Assembly (NCBI GenBank): GCA_964012725.1
Contig: CAXGTL010000008.1
Coordinates: 1-39,528, forward strand
From: CAXGTL01 sp964012725
GTDB taxonomy: Archaea > Nanobdellota > Nanobdellia > Woesearchaeales > CAXGTL01
Length of the DNA: 39,528 nucleotides
Direction: 5' to 3'
Positions within the stretch are counted from its first letter, which is position 1. Each line of letters starts with the position of its first letter. Made by a program: the position numbers and the translations under genes. Positions 7,526-14,776 of this stretch are shown one piece after another. Below the pieces are notes generated by a model. It searched no databases, was not told where the DNA came from, and saw nothing but the letters and a program-made list of their open reading frames with translations.

Positions 7526-7615
7526 CTTAACTATATTTTCCAGTGTAGAAACCTTTATATATATAATCCTGTTTTAATACCAATATAATCAATAAACAAA
7601 TAAGGGTGATAATAT

Positions 7616-7888
7616 ATGTTAAAAATGAAAAAAATATCAGAAACATTCGACATGAGAGTTTATACAGACACAGGTGATTATTTTGGTGATATTGAAGAAT
7701 CAATCTTAACTTCAAACAAAATCTTTGGTTGGAAAGTTAAAGCAACAAAAGCTTCATTCTTAGCAAAAGTTCTAGGTTCAGCAAAAGGAGTTATTGTTCC
7801 GCATCAACTAGTTAAAAGTGTTGGTGATGTAATGATAATTAGTAAAGCAGCAGTACCAAGCTATAATCCAAATGAAAGCGCAGAATAA
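7616..7888 (+). CDS. PRC-barrel domain protein
   Basis: A 90-residue protein that is almost entirely one PRC-barrel (photosynthetic reaction centre H-subunit) domain. It is predicted all-beta with the pattern DTGDYFGDIEES, then a basic strand GWKVKATK, and ends VKSVGDVMIISKAAV. Small stand-alone archaeal PRC-barrel proteins include the cell-division factors CdpB of haloarchaea, so a division or scaffold role is possible (inference from family only). The ATG at 7616 has GGTGAT 6 bp upstream, and a TATA-like tract lies at 7555-7565. It is divergent from the 5S rRNA gene. Confidence 0.8.
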   Translation: MLKMKKISETFDMRVYTDTGDYFGDIEESILTSNKIFGWKVKATKASFLAKVLGSAKGVIVPHQLVKSVGDVMIISKAAVPSYNPNESAE

Positions 7889-8018
7889 GTTTACTTACAA
7901 AAAATTACTAGAGAATTTAGCAAGAAGTAATTTTGTTTGGATCAATTTTAATAGGGAAACAGTTGTTGACAACACTAGTGTTAATCAAGTGGAAGTTAAA
8001 CTAAATATCCCTAATTAG
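7872..8018 (+). CDS. Possible small overlapping protein
   Basis: A 48-residue frame starts inside the end of the PRC-barrel gene (ATG 7872, 17-base overlap in another phase) and stops at TAG 8018. It begins MKAQNKFTYKK and has a balanced, lysine-rich composition with no repeats. No Shine-Dalgarno is visible, so it would depend on coupling to the upstream gene. The remaining sequence up to the lipid kinase promoter is AT-rich, with a C-rich tract (CAGCCACCCACCCAC, 8086-8100). It may be a chance frame. Confidence 0.3.
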   Translation: MKAQNKFTYKKLLENLARSNFVWINFNRETVVDNTSVNQVEVKLNIPN

Positions 8019-8148
8019 CTTTCTTATTTATTTTTATTAATTTCTTTTTTATTTATTATTTTATTTTCCAACCATCCTTTTCCCACAGCCACCCACCCAC
8101 TAATCTATAAGGATACATTTATATATACTAATTCTATAATTAATAATT

Positions 8149-9012
8149 ATGAAAAAGATATTATTAATCTTAAACCCAAACTCAGGCAGAGGTTTAGGTA
8201 AACAATACTTACCAACAATAAAAAAATTCTTTAAAAACCAAAACTTAGACACATTTCTAACAAAAAAAGCAAAAGATGCTACTAATAAAGCAAAAGCAAA
8301 CAAGAACAAATACAATATTATAATAGCAGCTGGTGGTGACGGAACAATAAACGAAGTTGTGAATGGACTAATAGGAGGAAAAGCATCATTAGCAATCATT
8401 CCTATTGGAACAGCAAATGCTTTAGCATCACAATTTAATATCCCAACTGATGTACATGAAGCATGCAAACTTATTCTCAAGAAAAAACCTAAAAAAGTGG
8501 ACATTGGTAAAGCAAACAACCATTATTTTCTTCAATCATGTGGTGTTGGCTTTGATTCAAAAGTTATAAGTGATGTAAATACAAAATACAAACAAAAAAC
8601 TGGAAAACTACTTTTTTACCTAAATATTATAAAAAATTTATTTAGATATGATCTACCAAAACTCAGAATAATTGTTGACAACAAGGTTACTAATGGATAT
8701 ACTGCAATTATTATGAACTCAAAATATTATGCAGGTAATTTTATCATTGCACCAAAAGCAAAAATTGATGATGGTATATTAAATATAATTGTTATTGAAA
8801 AAAACTCTCCATTATTAATAATACAAGCAGTACTTGGTGGACATTTATTTGGAAAATTATTAGACTTTGACGACTTTTCACATTATACTGGAAAAAATAT
8901 TAAAATACAAAGTATAGAAAAAAAATCATTTATACAAACAGATGGAGAATTAATTGGCATAGCTCCTGTAGAAGTAAAAGTTCTTAATAAAAAGTTAAGT
9001 GTTATTTATTGA
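8149..9012 (+). CDS. Diacylglycerol kinase-family lipid kinase
   Basis: A 287-residue cytosolic or membrane-associated kinase of the DAGK catalytic family (YegS/DgkB/BmrU type), which phosphorylates a lipid alcohol using ATP. Motifs in order: NPNSGRG at residues 9-15, the glycine-rich nucleotide site AAGGDGTINEVVNG near 64-77, PIGTANALA near 92, and C-terminal QTDGE typical of the family. Length is normal. The ATG is 27-28 bp after the centre of a TATA (TTTATATA, 8118-8125), suggesting a leaderless mRNA. The lipid substrate (archaeol-type alcohol, diacylglycerol or sphingoid) is unknown. Its last 18 bases overlap the convergent gene on the other strand. Confidence 0.88.
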   Translation: MKKILLILNPNSGRGLGKQYLPTIKKFFKNQNLDTFLTKKAKDATNKAKANKNKYNIIIAAGGDGTINEVVNGLIGGKASLAIIPIGTANALASQFNIPTDVHEACKLILKKKPKKVDIGKANNHYFLQSCGVGFDSKVISDVNTKYKQKTGKLLFYLNIIKNLFRYDLPKLRIIVDNKVTNGYTAIIMNSKYYAGNFIIAPKAKIDDGILNIIVIEKNSPLLIIQAVLGGHLFGKLLDFDDFSHYTGKNIKIQSIEKKSFIQTDGELIGIAPVEVKVLNKKLSVIY

Positions 9013-9465
9013 TTTTTCAAAATCTTTCTCACCAATACCATCAACCATACTAAACATAGACTTTAAACCTTTTTCAAAAGACTCAGAATCAGCAATCTTA
9101 TGATGAGTACTAGGAAATATAATCCATTTTTTGTCTAACAAAGAAAAAGGATTAACAAAATATATACTAAATTGTGGTCCAAGACCAACTAATTGTTTCC
9201 AATTCTTAATAATTAGTTTAAAATTGCCTTTATTATTAACAACAACTAAACTAACCCATTTATTTCCAGAATTCTTCTTCAACACCTTCAACAAACCACT
9301 AAAATTAGAAACAAAAGCTTCAACAAAGAACATCTTTTCCTTACCTTTATGTTTAACATACAGACCATAATCTTTTTTCTCAATAGAAACAATTGTCTTA
9401 TGAAACACATCTTTACTTTTAATAAGTTTTTCCAACCAATCTGTTAAATATTCTTTTGCATCCAA
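8995..9465 (-). CDS. Hypothetical protein
   Basis: About 156 residues from TTG 9465, or 165 from GTG 9492. I prefer TTG 9465 because the TATA box (9496-9503) predicts a start near 9473, downstream of the GTG, and GGTGAT lies just before the TTG. The protein is mixed alpha/beta with no motif I know. The middle has strand-rich segments (WVSLVVVNN, FKLIIKNW), a possible nuclease-like or sensor fold, and an aromatic IIFPSTHHK segment. It converges on the lipid kinase with an 18-base overlap. A structured RNA ending in a T-run lies directly upstream on the same strand and may regulate it. Confidence 0.6.
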   Translation of the reverse strand: MDAKEYLTDWLEKLIKSKDVFHKTIVSIEKKDYGLYVKHKGKEKMFFVEAFVSNFSGLLKVLKKNSGNKWVSLVVVNNKGNFKLIIKNWKQLVGLGPQFSIYFVNPFSLLDKKWIIFPSTHHKIADSESFEKGLKSMFSMVDGIGEKDFEKSINNT

Positions 9466-9512
9466 TCTATCACCAGTATTATAAAATATCACAAATATAT
9501 AAAAATGTATCT

Positions 9513-9539
9513 AAAAAAACAATAGCAGAAATCCTATTG
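9513..9539 (-). terminator. Hairpin plus T7, alternative to the upstream stem
   Basis: On the minus strand a hairpin with 6-bp arms CAATAG/CTATTG (plus-strand 9534-9539 and 9520-9525) is followed by seven Ts (9519-9513). The 5' arm is also the 3' strand of the large closing stem of the RNA at 9533-9610, so only one can form. Confidence 0.45.
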
Positions 9540-9611
9540 CTGCCTACTATATATCTACCGTGGCTCAGGCTCATCATTCTATAAGTCTGAGCAGGCAGGG
9601 TAGCAATGGGC
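9513..9611 (-). ncRNA. Structured RNA with switch-like alternative terminator
   Basis: On the minus strand a 12-bp closing stem with G-U pairs (CCCATTGCTACC at 9610-9599 with GGCAGCAATAGG at 9544-9533) encloses a hairpin with arms GCTCAG and CTGAGC. A TATA read on the minus strand from 9634-9641 is centred 26.5 bp before 9611, at the stem base. The 3' strand of the closing stem can instead form a hairpin followed by T7. The RNA lies upstream of the unknown minus-strand gene. A plus-strand TATA (9496-9503) leaves orientation slightly open. No known riboswitch class is recognised. Confidence 0.5.
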
Positions 9612-9633
9612 TTTCTATCCAAAAAAAACAAAC

Positions 9634-9641
9634 TTTATATA
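9634..9641. promoter_or_regulatory. Two-way TATA element
   Basis: TTTATATA on plus. Plus-strand spacing gives a start near 9664, 24 bases before ATG 9688 with its GAGGTGAT site. Minus-strand spacing gives 9611, the base of the structured RNA. Confidence 0.45.
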
Positions 9642-9687
9642 TAATCTATTTAATCCTTACATTATTATAATCAAATGAGGTGATACT

Positions 9688-9918
9688 ATGACTGAAAAAT
9701 ATGTTGATGAAGGCGAAAAACCTGAAATGAGCAAAAAAGATAAAGATGAACTAGATATGGAAACTGCACAAAAAGATGAAGATCTTGAAACAGAGACAGG
9801 TAGAGAAGAACAATTAGAAGATGATGCAATAACTCCTGCAGAGCAAGGCTTTATGAAAGGCGAAGCAGAAGCAACTGACTTAGAAAAAGATAGTGAAGAA
9901 GATAAAAAAGAAGAATAA
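9688..9918 (+). CDS. Small highly acidic protein
   Basis: A 76-residue protein, more than one third Asp/Glu, with lysines interspersed and no hydrophobic core except ITPAEQGFMKG near residue 49. It is probably disordered or a helical binding partner. It has a well-formed start: GAGGTGAT followed by ATG after a short spacer, and a TATA at 9634-9641. I do not recognise a family. It converges on the next minus-strand gene with a 5-base gap. Confidence 0.7.
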   Translation: MTEKYVDEGEKPEMSKKDKDELDMETAQKDEDLETETGREEQLEDDAITPAEQGFMKGEAEATDLEKDSEEDKKEE

Positions 9919-9923
9919 TTTAT

Positions 9924-10697
9924 TTATTCTTTTATTTTTTGTAATATATCATTCTTAAATAAAACGTATTTTGTACTATCACAGACCACATTACATAATT
10001 CAATAACTTGTGTAGGAACTTTTTTTTCACAAGAATCAAAATATTCACCTATACCTGTAATTAGTTCTTCCCTCATACCATCACAACAGATATACATATT
10101 TGAATGACCTTCTAATCCACTATCAAATAATCCTTTTAATCCTTGAACAATGCCTTTTCTATGTCTCATAACATTATTTTCATCATCCCCATTGCTACTA
10201 TCTGCATTTTTAAAAAAGGTTTCCAAAAATTCAAATGCATTATCTATAGGATAGTCTACTGATTGACATGTAAAAATAGCATCAAGAATATCAAGATATG
10301 TTAAAATTATGTTTCTAGCTTCAATAATTTCAGATTCATTATATTGTGCAGCCTCTCTTTTACTAAAATAGTCTCTATCAAATATTGATACATTTTCTTT
10401 CTTAACTCTTTTTTTTAAATCTTCTTCTCTTCTTTCAAGAAGCCTTATAGCATTATTACTTTTTTCTTTAAGACGCATTCTTTCATATAAATCATTTGGA
10501 TTATCTTTTAAAACACTTCTTGCATCTTGGATAATTCCTTTTAACCAATTATTAAGTTCAGTTTCACCTTCACTTCTAATTGTATATTCTTGAACATAAC
10601 AATTTAAACTACTCTCAGCTTCATTAAGAATAATAATCAAATCTCTGTCTGTGATAGAAGTATCCCAAATTTTCTTTTTAGGTTTTTTCTTTACCAT
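9924..10697 (-). CDS. Hypothetical helical protein
   Basis: A 257-residue protein, not recognised. It starts MVKKKPKKK, a basic N-terminus, and is predicted mostly helical with charged heptad-like stretches (residues about 60-105, LKEKSNNAIRLLERREEDL). The C-terminal half contains several cysteines (CQS, ICCDG, DSCEKK, LCNVVC) that do not form an obvious zinc site. No membrane segments or signal peptide. It is divergent from the M24 peptidase gene, and the 93-bp gap is AT-rich with several TATA-like tracts. Confidence 0.6.
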   Translation of the reverse strand: MVKKKPKKKIWDTSITDRDLIIILNEAESSLNCYVQEYTIRSEGETELNNWLKGIIQDARSVLKDNPNDLYERMRLKEKSNNAIRLLERREEDLKKRVKKENVSIFDRDYFSKREAAQYNESEIIEARNIILTYLDILDAIFTCQSVDYPIDNAFEFLETFFKNADSSNGDDENNVMRHRKGIVQGLKGLFDSGLEGHSNMYICCDGMREELITGIGEYFDSCEKKVPTQVIELCNVVCDSTKYVLFKNDILQKIKE

Positions 10698-10790
10698 ATA
10701 AACATATGTAGTATATATTTATAATATAAACATTTCTATACTAAAGAATAATAGTAAGTTTATTATACTTCAAACAAATAAATAACCATA

Positions 10791-11459
10791 ATGAACAAAA
10801 TAAATTCAATCAAAAAAGCTTGCAAAATAACAGACCAAATCTTTACACAAATAGTCAACAATCTAAAACAAAACAAATTCAAAACAGAGCAAGATATTTA
10901 TAATTTTATTCTAAAAGAAATAAAGAAAAGACAACTAAGACCATCATTCTTACCTTTGGTTGTCAACAATAACTCTAAAATCCACCCAAAACCAAGAAAA
11001 TACAAACTAAAGCAAGGATTTTTAGTATTGGACTTTGGAGTTAGAGTCAATGGTTATTGCAGTGACATGACAAGAACATTATATTTAGGAAAACCAACTA
11101 AATATCATAAAAAATTTTACAATTTATTATTAAAAACACAAAAATATGCAATAAACAAAGCAAAAATAGGAATGTTTGCAAAACAATTAGACATTTTAAC
11201 AATAAACAAACTAAAACATTATTCAAAATATTTTACACATGGTTTGGGTCATGGTTTAGGCAAAAGAATACACACAAAACCTAGTCTTAAACTAAATTCA
11301 ACAGATATTCTAAAAAAAGGAGACATTTTCACAATCGAACCAGGAATATACATCAAAAACAAAAAGATAGGATTAAGAATTGAAGATGTTATCTATTTAG
11401 GTAAAACAAAACAGATATTAAGCAAATCAAAAAAAACTTTAATTACAATAAATATTTAA
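10791..11459 (+). CDS. M24 metallopeptidase, Xaa-Pro peptidase-like, catalytic domain only
   Basis: A 222-residue 'pita-bread' metallopeptidase. The five metal ligands are visible: D81 (LDFG), D92 (CSDMTRT), H154 (THGLGHGLG), E183 (FTIEPGIYI) and E198 (RIEDVI). H161 in IHTKP is a further conserved active-site position. These resemble Xaa-Pro dipeptidase more than methionine aminopeptidase, but the N-terminal creatinase-like domain of about 120 residues is absent, so the protein is a minimal form. The likely role is removal of N-terminal residues from peptides, with the specificity uncertain. It overlaps the convergent acyl-CoA synthetase alpha gene by 4 bases. Confidence 0.8.
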   Translation: MNKINSIKKACKITDQIFTQIVNNLKQNKFKTEQDIYNFILKEIKKRQLRPSFLPLVVNNNSKIHPKPRKYKLKQGFLVLDFGVRVNGYCSDMTRTLYLGKPTKYHKKFYNLLLKTQKYAINKAKIGMFAKQLDILTINKLKHYSKYFTHGLGHGLGKRIHTKPSLKLNSTDILKKGDIFTIEPGIYIKNKKIGLRIEDVIYLGKTKQILSKSKKTLITINI

Positions 11460-12811
11460 GAATAATACTCAACCAACTTCTTCACAGCTTTCACACCCGA
11501 ATAAGGAAACTGATAACAAGGAATACCACTATTAATAAACTTTTTATTAATATTCTCAACATATTTACCACCAGTACTAATAACAATCATAGGCTTTAGT
11601 TTCATATTATTATATTTAACAATAGTTTCAACAACTCTATCATCTATCAAAGGAAGCTGAAACAACACAACCACCAATATAATATCAATACCTGGATCAT
11701 CAATCAGAACAGATAAAGCATTATCATAACGAACAACATCAGAATCACCTATGATATCTAAAGGATTACGAACAGAAACAATAGGTGGAAGCAATTTCTT
11801 AAGCTCTTTTACATTATTTTTATTTAATTCACTTAATTCAAGCCCATTTTCAATGATTTCATCTGCACTTATTATTCCATAACCACCACCATCTGTTAAA
11901 ACCATGATTTTTTTACCTTTTGGTTTAACACACATGTCAAGAATTAATGCATAATCAAACATTTCTTCTAATGAATCAGCAGAAATAATATTACATTGTT
12001 TAAACACTCCAGAATAAATCAAAGCATCACCTGCTAAAGAACCAGTGTGTGATAATGCTGCAGCTCCACCTTCATTAGTTTTTCCACCTTTGATTGCAAT
12101 GATTGGTTTTTTCTCACTTACCTTTTTACAAACTTCCATAAACCTTTTACCATCTTTTACACCTTCAATATACAAACATATGACTTTAGTTTCAGGATCA
12201 TCACCAAGATATTCAATTAAATCACTTTCATCAGTATTAATTGCATTACCATATGATATAAATTTAGAAAAACCAATATCTTTTGATGCAACAAGATCCA
12301 GGATTGCAGTACCTAATGCACCACTTTGTGATATAAACCCTATTCCACCAGGATTAGGTCTTTGCATTTTAAATTGTGGTATAAATAAACAATCAACTTT
12401 TGAATAAGCATCAAGAATTCCTAACACATTTGGACCAATTACATTAATTTTAAATTTATTAAGCAATTTCTTGACTTCATTTTGTAATTTATCATTACCA
12501 GTTTCTCCAAAACCAGCAGAAATTATTACAACATGTTTAATTTTCTTTTGACCACAGTCTTTTATTACATTAAGTATAAGTTTAGCAGGAATTGCAATAA
12601 CAGCCATATCAATTTTTTCTTTGATATCTGTAACACTTTTATAACAGACTCTGTTTAACACAGACTCTGCATTTGGATTAATAGGGAATACTTTACCACC
12701 AAACCCATTTAACATGTTTCTAAATATAACATGTCCTACTTTCTCAGGATTCTTAGAAACGCCTATAACTGCAACATTCTCTGGTTTAAAGAACTTATCT
12801 AGATTTTTCAT
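11456..12811 (-). CDS. acdA: ADP-forming acetate/acyl-CoA synthetase, alpha subunit
   Basis: A 451-residue protein with the CoA-binding Rossmann domain first (VAVIGVSKNPEKVG, residues 13-26) and then two succinyl-CoA ligase-like flavodoxin domains. The phosphorylated His of the family is H255 in AALSHTGSLAGD. With the beta subunit it converts acyl-CoA, ADP and phosphate to acid, CoA and ATP, the main substrate-level ATP step in many fermentative archaea. The start has GAGGATAAAATG, and a TATA-like tract near 12855. It is transcribed away from acdB, 93 bp apart, rather than fused or co-directional. Length is normal for an alpha-only subunit. Confidence 0.88.
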   Translation of the reverse strand: MKNLDKFFKPENVAVIGVSKNPEKVGHVIFRNMLNGFGGKVFPINPNAESVLNRVCYKSVTDIKEKIDMAVIAIPAKLILNVIKDCGQKKIKHVVIISAGFGETGNDKLQNEVKKLLNKFKINVIGPNVLGILDAYSKVDCLFIPQFKMQRPNPGGIGFISQSGALGTAILDLVASKDIGFSKFISYGNAINTDESDLIEYLGDDPETKVICLYIEGVKDGKRFMEVCKKVSEKKPIIAIKGGKTNEGGAAALSHTGSLAGDALIYSGVFKQCNIISADSLEEMFDYALILDMCVKPKGKKIMVLTDGGGYGIISADEIIENGLELSELNKNNVKELKKLLPPIVSVRNPLDIIGDSDVVRYDNALSVLIDDPGIDIILVVVLFQLPLIDDRVVETIVKYNNMKLKPMIVISTGGKYVENINKKFINSGIPCYQFPYSGVKAVKKLVEYYS

Positions 12812-12904
12812 TTTATCCTCTTTTTTAGTTCTTTATTATGTGAAATTATATATAAAAGTATCGAATAGTAAGCTTTAAATAAATCCACACTATAAAACAT
12901 AATT

Positions 12905-13549
12905 ATGCAAAAAAAGAGGATATTTACTGAAGACCAAGCAGAAGAATTCTTATCAAGATATGTAAAAATAGCTAAATCTAAGCTTACAACGACTCCAGAT
13001 CAAGCTCTAAACATAGCAAAAAAACTTAAATTTCCATTAATTCTTAAAATCATATCAGATAAAGCATTACACAAGACAGATATAGGTGGTGTAAAGGTAT
13101 GCAAAGATGAACAAGAACTACAAGATAATTATAAACAATTAGAAACCATTGCAAAAAGAAGAAGATTAAAACCATACCAAATATTAGTGCAAGAGTTTGT
13201 CAAAGGTAAAGAACTTATTATTGGTATTAAGAAAGATCCTACATTCCAGCATGTAATAATGCTTGGTTTAGGTGGTATATTTGTCGAAGTTCTCAAAGAT
13301 GTTGTATTCAGAGCATGTCCAATCACTACAAAGGATGCTCAGGAAATGATTGATGAACTAAAAGCAAAACAAATATTATATGGGACAAGGGGACAACCAT
13401 CTATAAACATAAACAAATTAAAACAAACCTTAGTAAAGGTCTCAGAAATCCCTAAAAAAAGAAAAAACATATCAGAATTAGACATAAACCCTTTAATCGC
13501 AACAGAGAATGGTTGTATTGTTGTTGATGCTAGGATTGTTTTTTCTTAG
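12905..13549 (+). CDS. acdB: ADP-forming acetate/acyl-CoA synthetase, beta subunit (ATP-grasp)
   Basis: A 214-residue ATP-grasp protein. It holds the phosphate-transfer site for ADP and exchanges phosphate with the histidine of the alpha subunit. Family segments in order: ALNIAKKLKFPLILKI, LHKTDIGGVKV, ILVQEFVKGKELIIG, IMLGLGGIFVEVLKD and the C-terminal ELDINPLI. Length is typical of the separate archaeal beta subunit. The ATG lies 27.5 bp from the centre of a TATA (12874-12881), so the message is likely leaderless. It is divergent from acdA and so could be co-regulated through the shared 93-bp region. Confidence 0.9.
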   Translation: MQKKRIFTEDQAEEFLSRYVKIAKSKLTTTPDQALNIAKKLKFPLILKIISDKALHKTDIGGVKVCKDEQELQDNYKQLETIAKRRRLKPYQILVQEFVKGKELIIGIKKDPTFQHVIMLGLGGIFVEVLKDVVFRACPITTKDAQEMIDELKAKQILYGTRGQPSININKLKQTLVKVSEIPKKRKNISELDINPLIATENGCIVVDARIVFS

Positions 13550-13637
13550 TCCTATTCTTTCCACCAGTCTTATACACTCTATACCTTCTTTTCAACTTCT
13601 TCTCTTTTTTCGACTTCCGTTTGTAATCATCAGACAT
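13530..13637 (-). CDS. Small very basic protein
   Basis: A 35-residue frame (MSDDYKRKSKKEKKLKRRYR at its start) on the minus strand, ending inside the 3' end of acdB by 20 bases. GGTGG precedes the ATG by 5 bases, and a TATA-like sequence lies near 13679, at a reasonable distance. More than half of the residues are Lys/Arg, as in small ribosome- or nucleic-acid-associated proteins. I do not recognise the family. The lysine-rich composition arises easily in AT-rich DNA, so confidence is limited. Confidence 0.4.
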   Translation of the reverse strand: MSDDYKRKSKKEKKLKRRYRVYKTGGKNRTKKKQS

Positions 13638-13752
13638 TAGTACCACCGCCTACACAAAAGTAATCACTCAATCTATAATATACATTACAATACAATCATG
13701 TATTTAAATAAGTTGTGCTTTAAAAAAGATATATTGAATTAAATTTAAAAAC

Positions 13753-13863
13753 ATAAAATTGCTTCGTTCGCACTTTCAATGTTATTATAATGACAAATTG
13801 AAAGCCCCAGTAGTTTGACAATTTGTCTAGGTGCTCACTGGCCTTAACAGGCAGCAATTTTAT
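13753..13863 (+). ncRNA. Structured RNA, family Y copy A
   Basis: A 111-nt element closed by a 10-bp stem (ATAAAATTGC, 13753-13762, with GCAATTTTAT, 13854-13863). Inside are TCGTTCGC, a hairpin with arms CTTTCAAT/ATTGAAAG, the segment CCCAGTAGTTT, a weak stem ending CTAGG, then CACTGGCC and a small GCCT/AGGC hairpin. The same order with different stem sequences occurs, also in 111 nt, on the minus strand at 23643-23753. A TATA at 13719-13726 predicts a start near 13749. It precedes dcd but ends 26 bases before its ATG, so it could be a free RNA or a 5' leader. Confidence 0.5.
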
Positions 13864-13889
13864 TAAGAAAAATAATAAGAGGTGCAAAA

Positions 13890-14453
13890 ATGATTCTATG
13901 TGACAAAGATCTAAGAAAAGCAATCGAAGAAAAAAAAATCGAACTCAGACCATTTTCAAAGGAACAAATAGGTCCTTCTGGTATAGATGTAAGAATTGGT
14001 TATAATATAAGAAGGTTTAAAGATGTAAAAGTTGACAAACTAAACCCATTAGAAGAATATACTGAAGATGAAGTAACAGAACTAGCAGAACCAGAAGATG
14101 GAAGATTCATTATATATCCAGAAGATATGATTCTAATCCCAAGCTTAGAATGGATTAATATGCCAAACGATTTAGTTGCTAGAGTAGTAGCAAGACATTC
14201 ATTCAACAGGTTAGGTTTAGTAGTTGTTGGTAATGCAGGTACAATTGAGCCAGGGTTCAAAGGCTTTTTAACAATCGCAGTAAAGAATGTAGGCAAAACA
14301 CCAGTAATATTATACCCAGAAATGGCAATATGTAAACTGATGTTTGAAAACATGTCATCATGTGCAAAGATTCCATATGGAATGCTTGAAAAGTCCAAAT
14401 ACCAAGAACAGGAAGGACCTACTATGAGTAAACTGCATTTGGAGAAAGGTTAA
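13890..14453 (+). CDS. dcd: dCTP deaminase / dUTPase-fold enzyme
   Basis: A 187-residue enzyme of the Dcd/dUTPase trimer family, producing dUTP (or dUMP in bifunctional forms) from dCTP for thymidylate synthesis. Diagnostic segments: QIGPSGIDVRIG near the N-terminus, ARHSFNRLGLVV for the substrate loop, and NAGTIEPGFKGFLT, where the Glu is the general base of the deaminase. The C-terminal EGPTMSKL resembles the flexible tail that closes the site. Start ATG 13890 has GAGGTG upstream. A structured RNA lies in the leader region. Its stop overlaps the convergent gene by 4 bases. Confidence 0.88.
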   Translation: MILCDKDLRKAIEEKKIELRPFSKEQIGPSGIDVRIGYNIRRFKDVKVDKLNPLEEYTEDEVTELAEPEDGRFIIYPEDMILIPSLEWINMPNDLVARVVARHSFNRLGLVVVGNAGTIEPGFKGFLTIAVKNVGKTPVILYPEMAICKLMFENMSSCAKIPYGMLEKSKYQEQEGPTMSKLHLEKG

Positions 14454-14776
14454 CAATTCCTACTACCTTTTTTTATACCTAACTTATTCCTTAACTTATC
14501 ATAATATCTATGATTACCTAAATGAATCTCTTTAAATTCACCATTCACTATTTTTATGATTATACACCTATTTGATGAACCTATTTTTTTAATAAATATA
14601 ATAACATCTCTTTTAGTAGGAATAGCAAGTATCTCTTCATTTTTAACTTTCATACACCATGGTATAAGATTTACATCTAAGTTCTTGATAGTAATTGCAT
14701 ATTTATTAAACTCTTTATTAAATATAACTTCGCCGAATATCTTTTTTAATTCAAGTTTGAGCTCTTCTACATTCAT
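14450..14776 (-). CDS. Small protein coupled to the nucleotidyltransferase
   Basis: A 108-residue alpha/beta protein, not confidently recognised. Its start overlaps the end of the upstream nucleotidyltransferase gene by 26 bases, with GAGGTT inside that gene just before the ATG, so translation is coupled. The core is beta-rich (EEILAIPTKRDVIIFIKK, CIIIKIVNGEF) followed by a basic helical tail containing IHLGNHRYYDKL. A two-gene nucleotidyltransferase/small-protein pair recalls toxin-antitoxin modules, but there is no HEPN RxxxxH motif and I make no firm call. Confidence 0.6.
   Translation of the reverse strand: MNVEELKLELKKIFGEVIFNKEFNKYAITIKNLDVNLIPWCMKVKNEEILAIPTKRDVIIFIKKIGSSNRCIIIKIVNGEFKEIHLGNHRYYDKLRNKLGIKKGSRNC

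Noticed and set aside
8100..8519. Minus-strand open frame of 139 codons
   Set aside because: It is antisense to the lipid kinase, whose motifs are clear.
13753..13863. A known riboswitch controlling dcd
   Set aside because: No match to a class I know, and the second copy is not beside a related gene or on a matching strand, so a cis-regulatory role is not supported.
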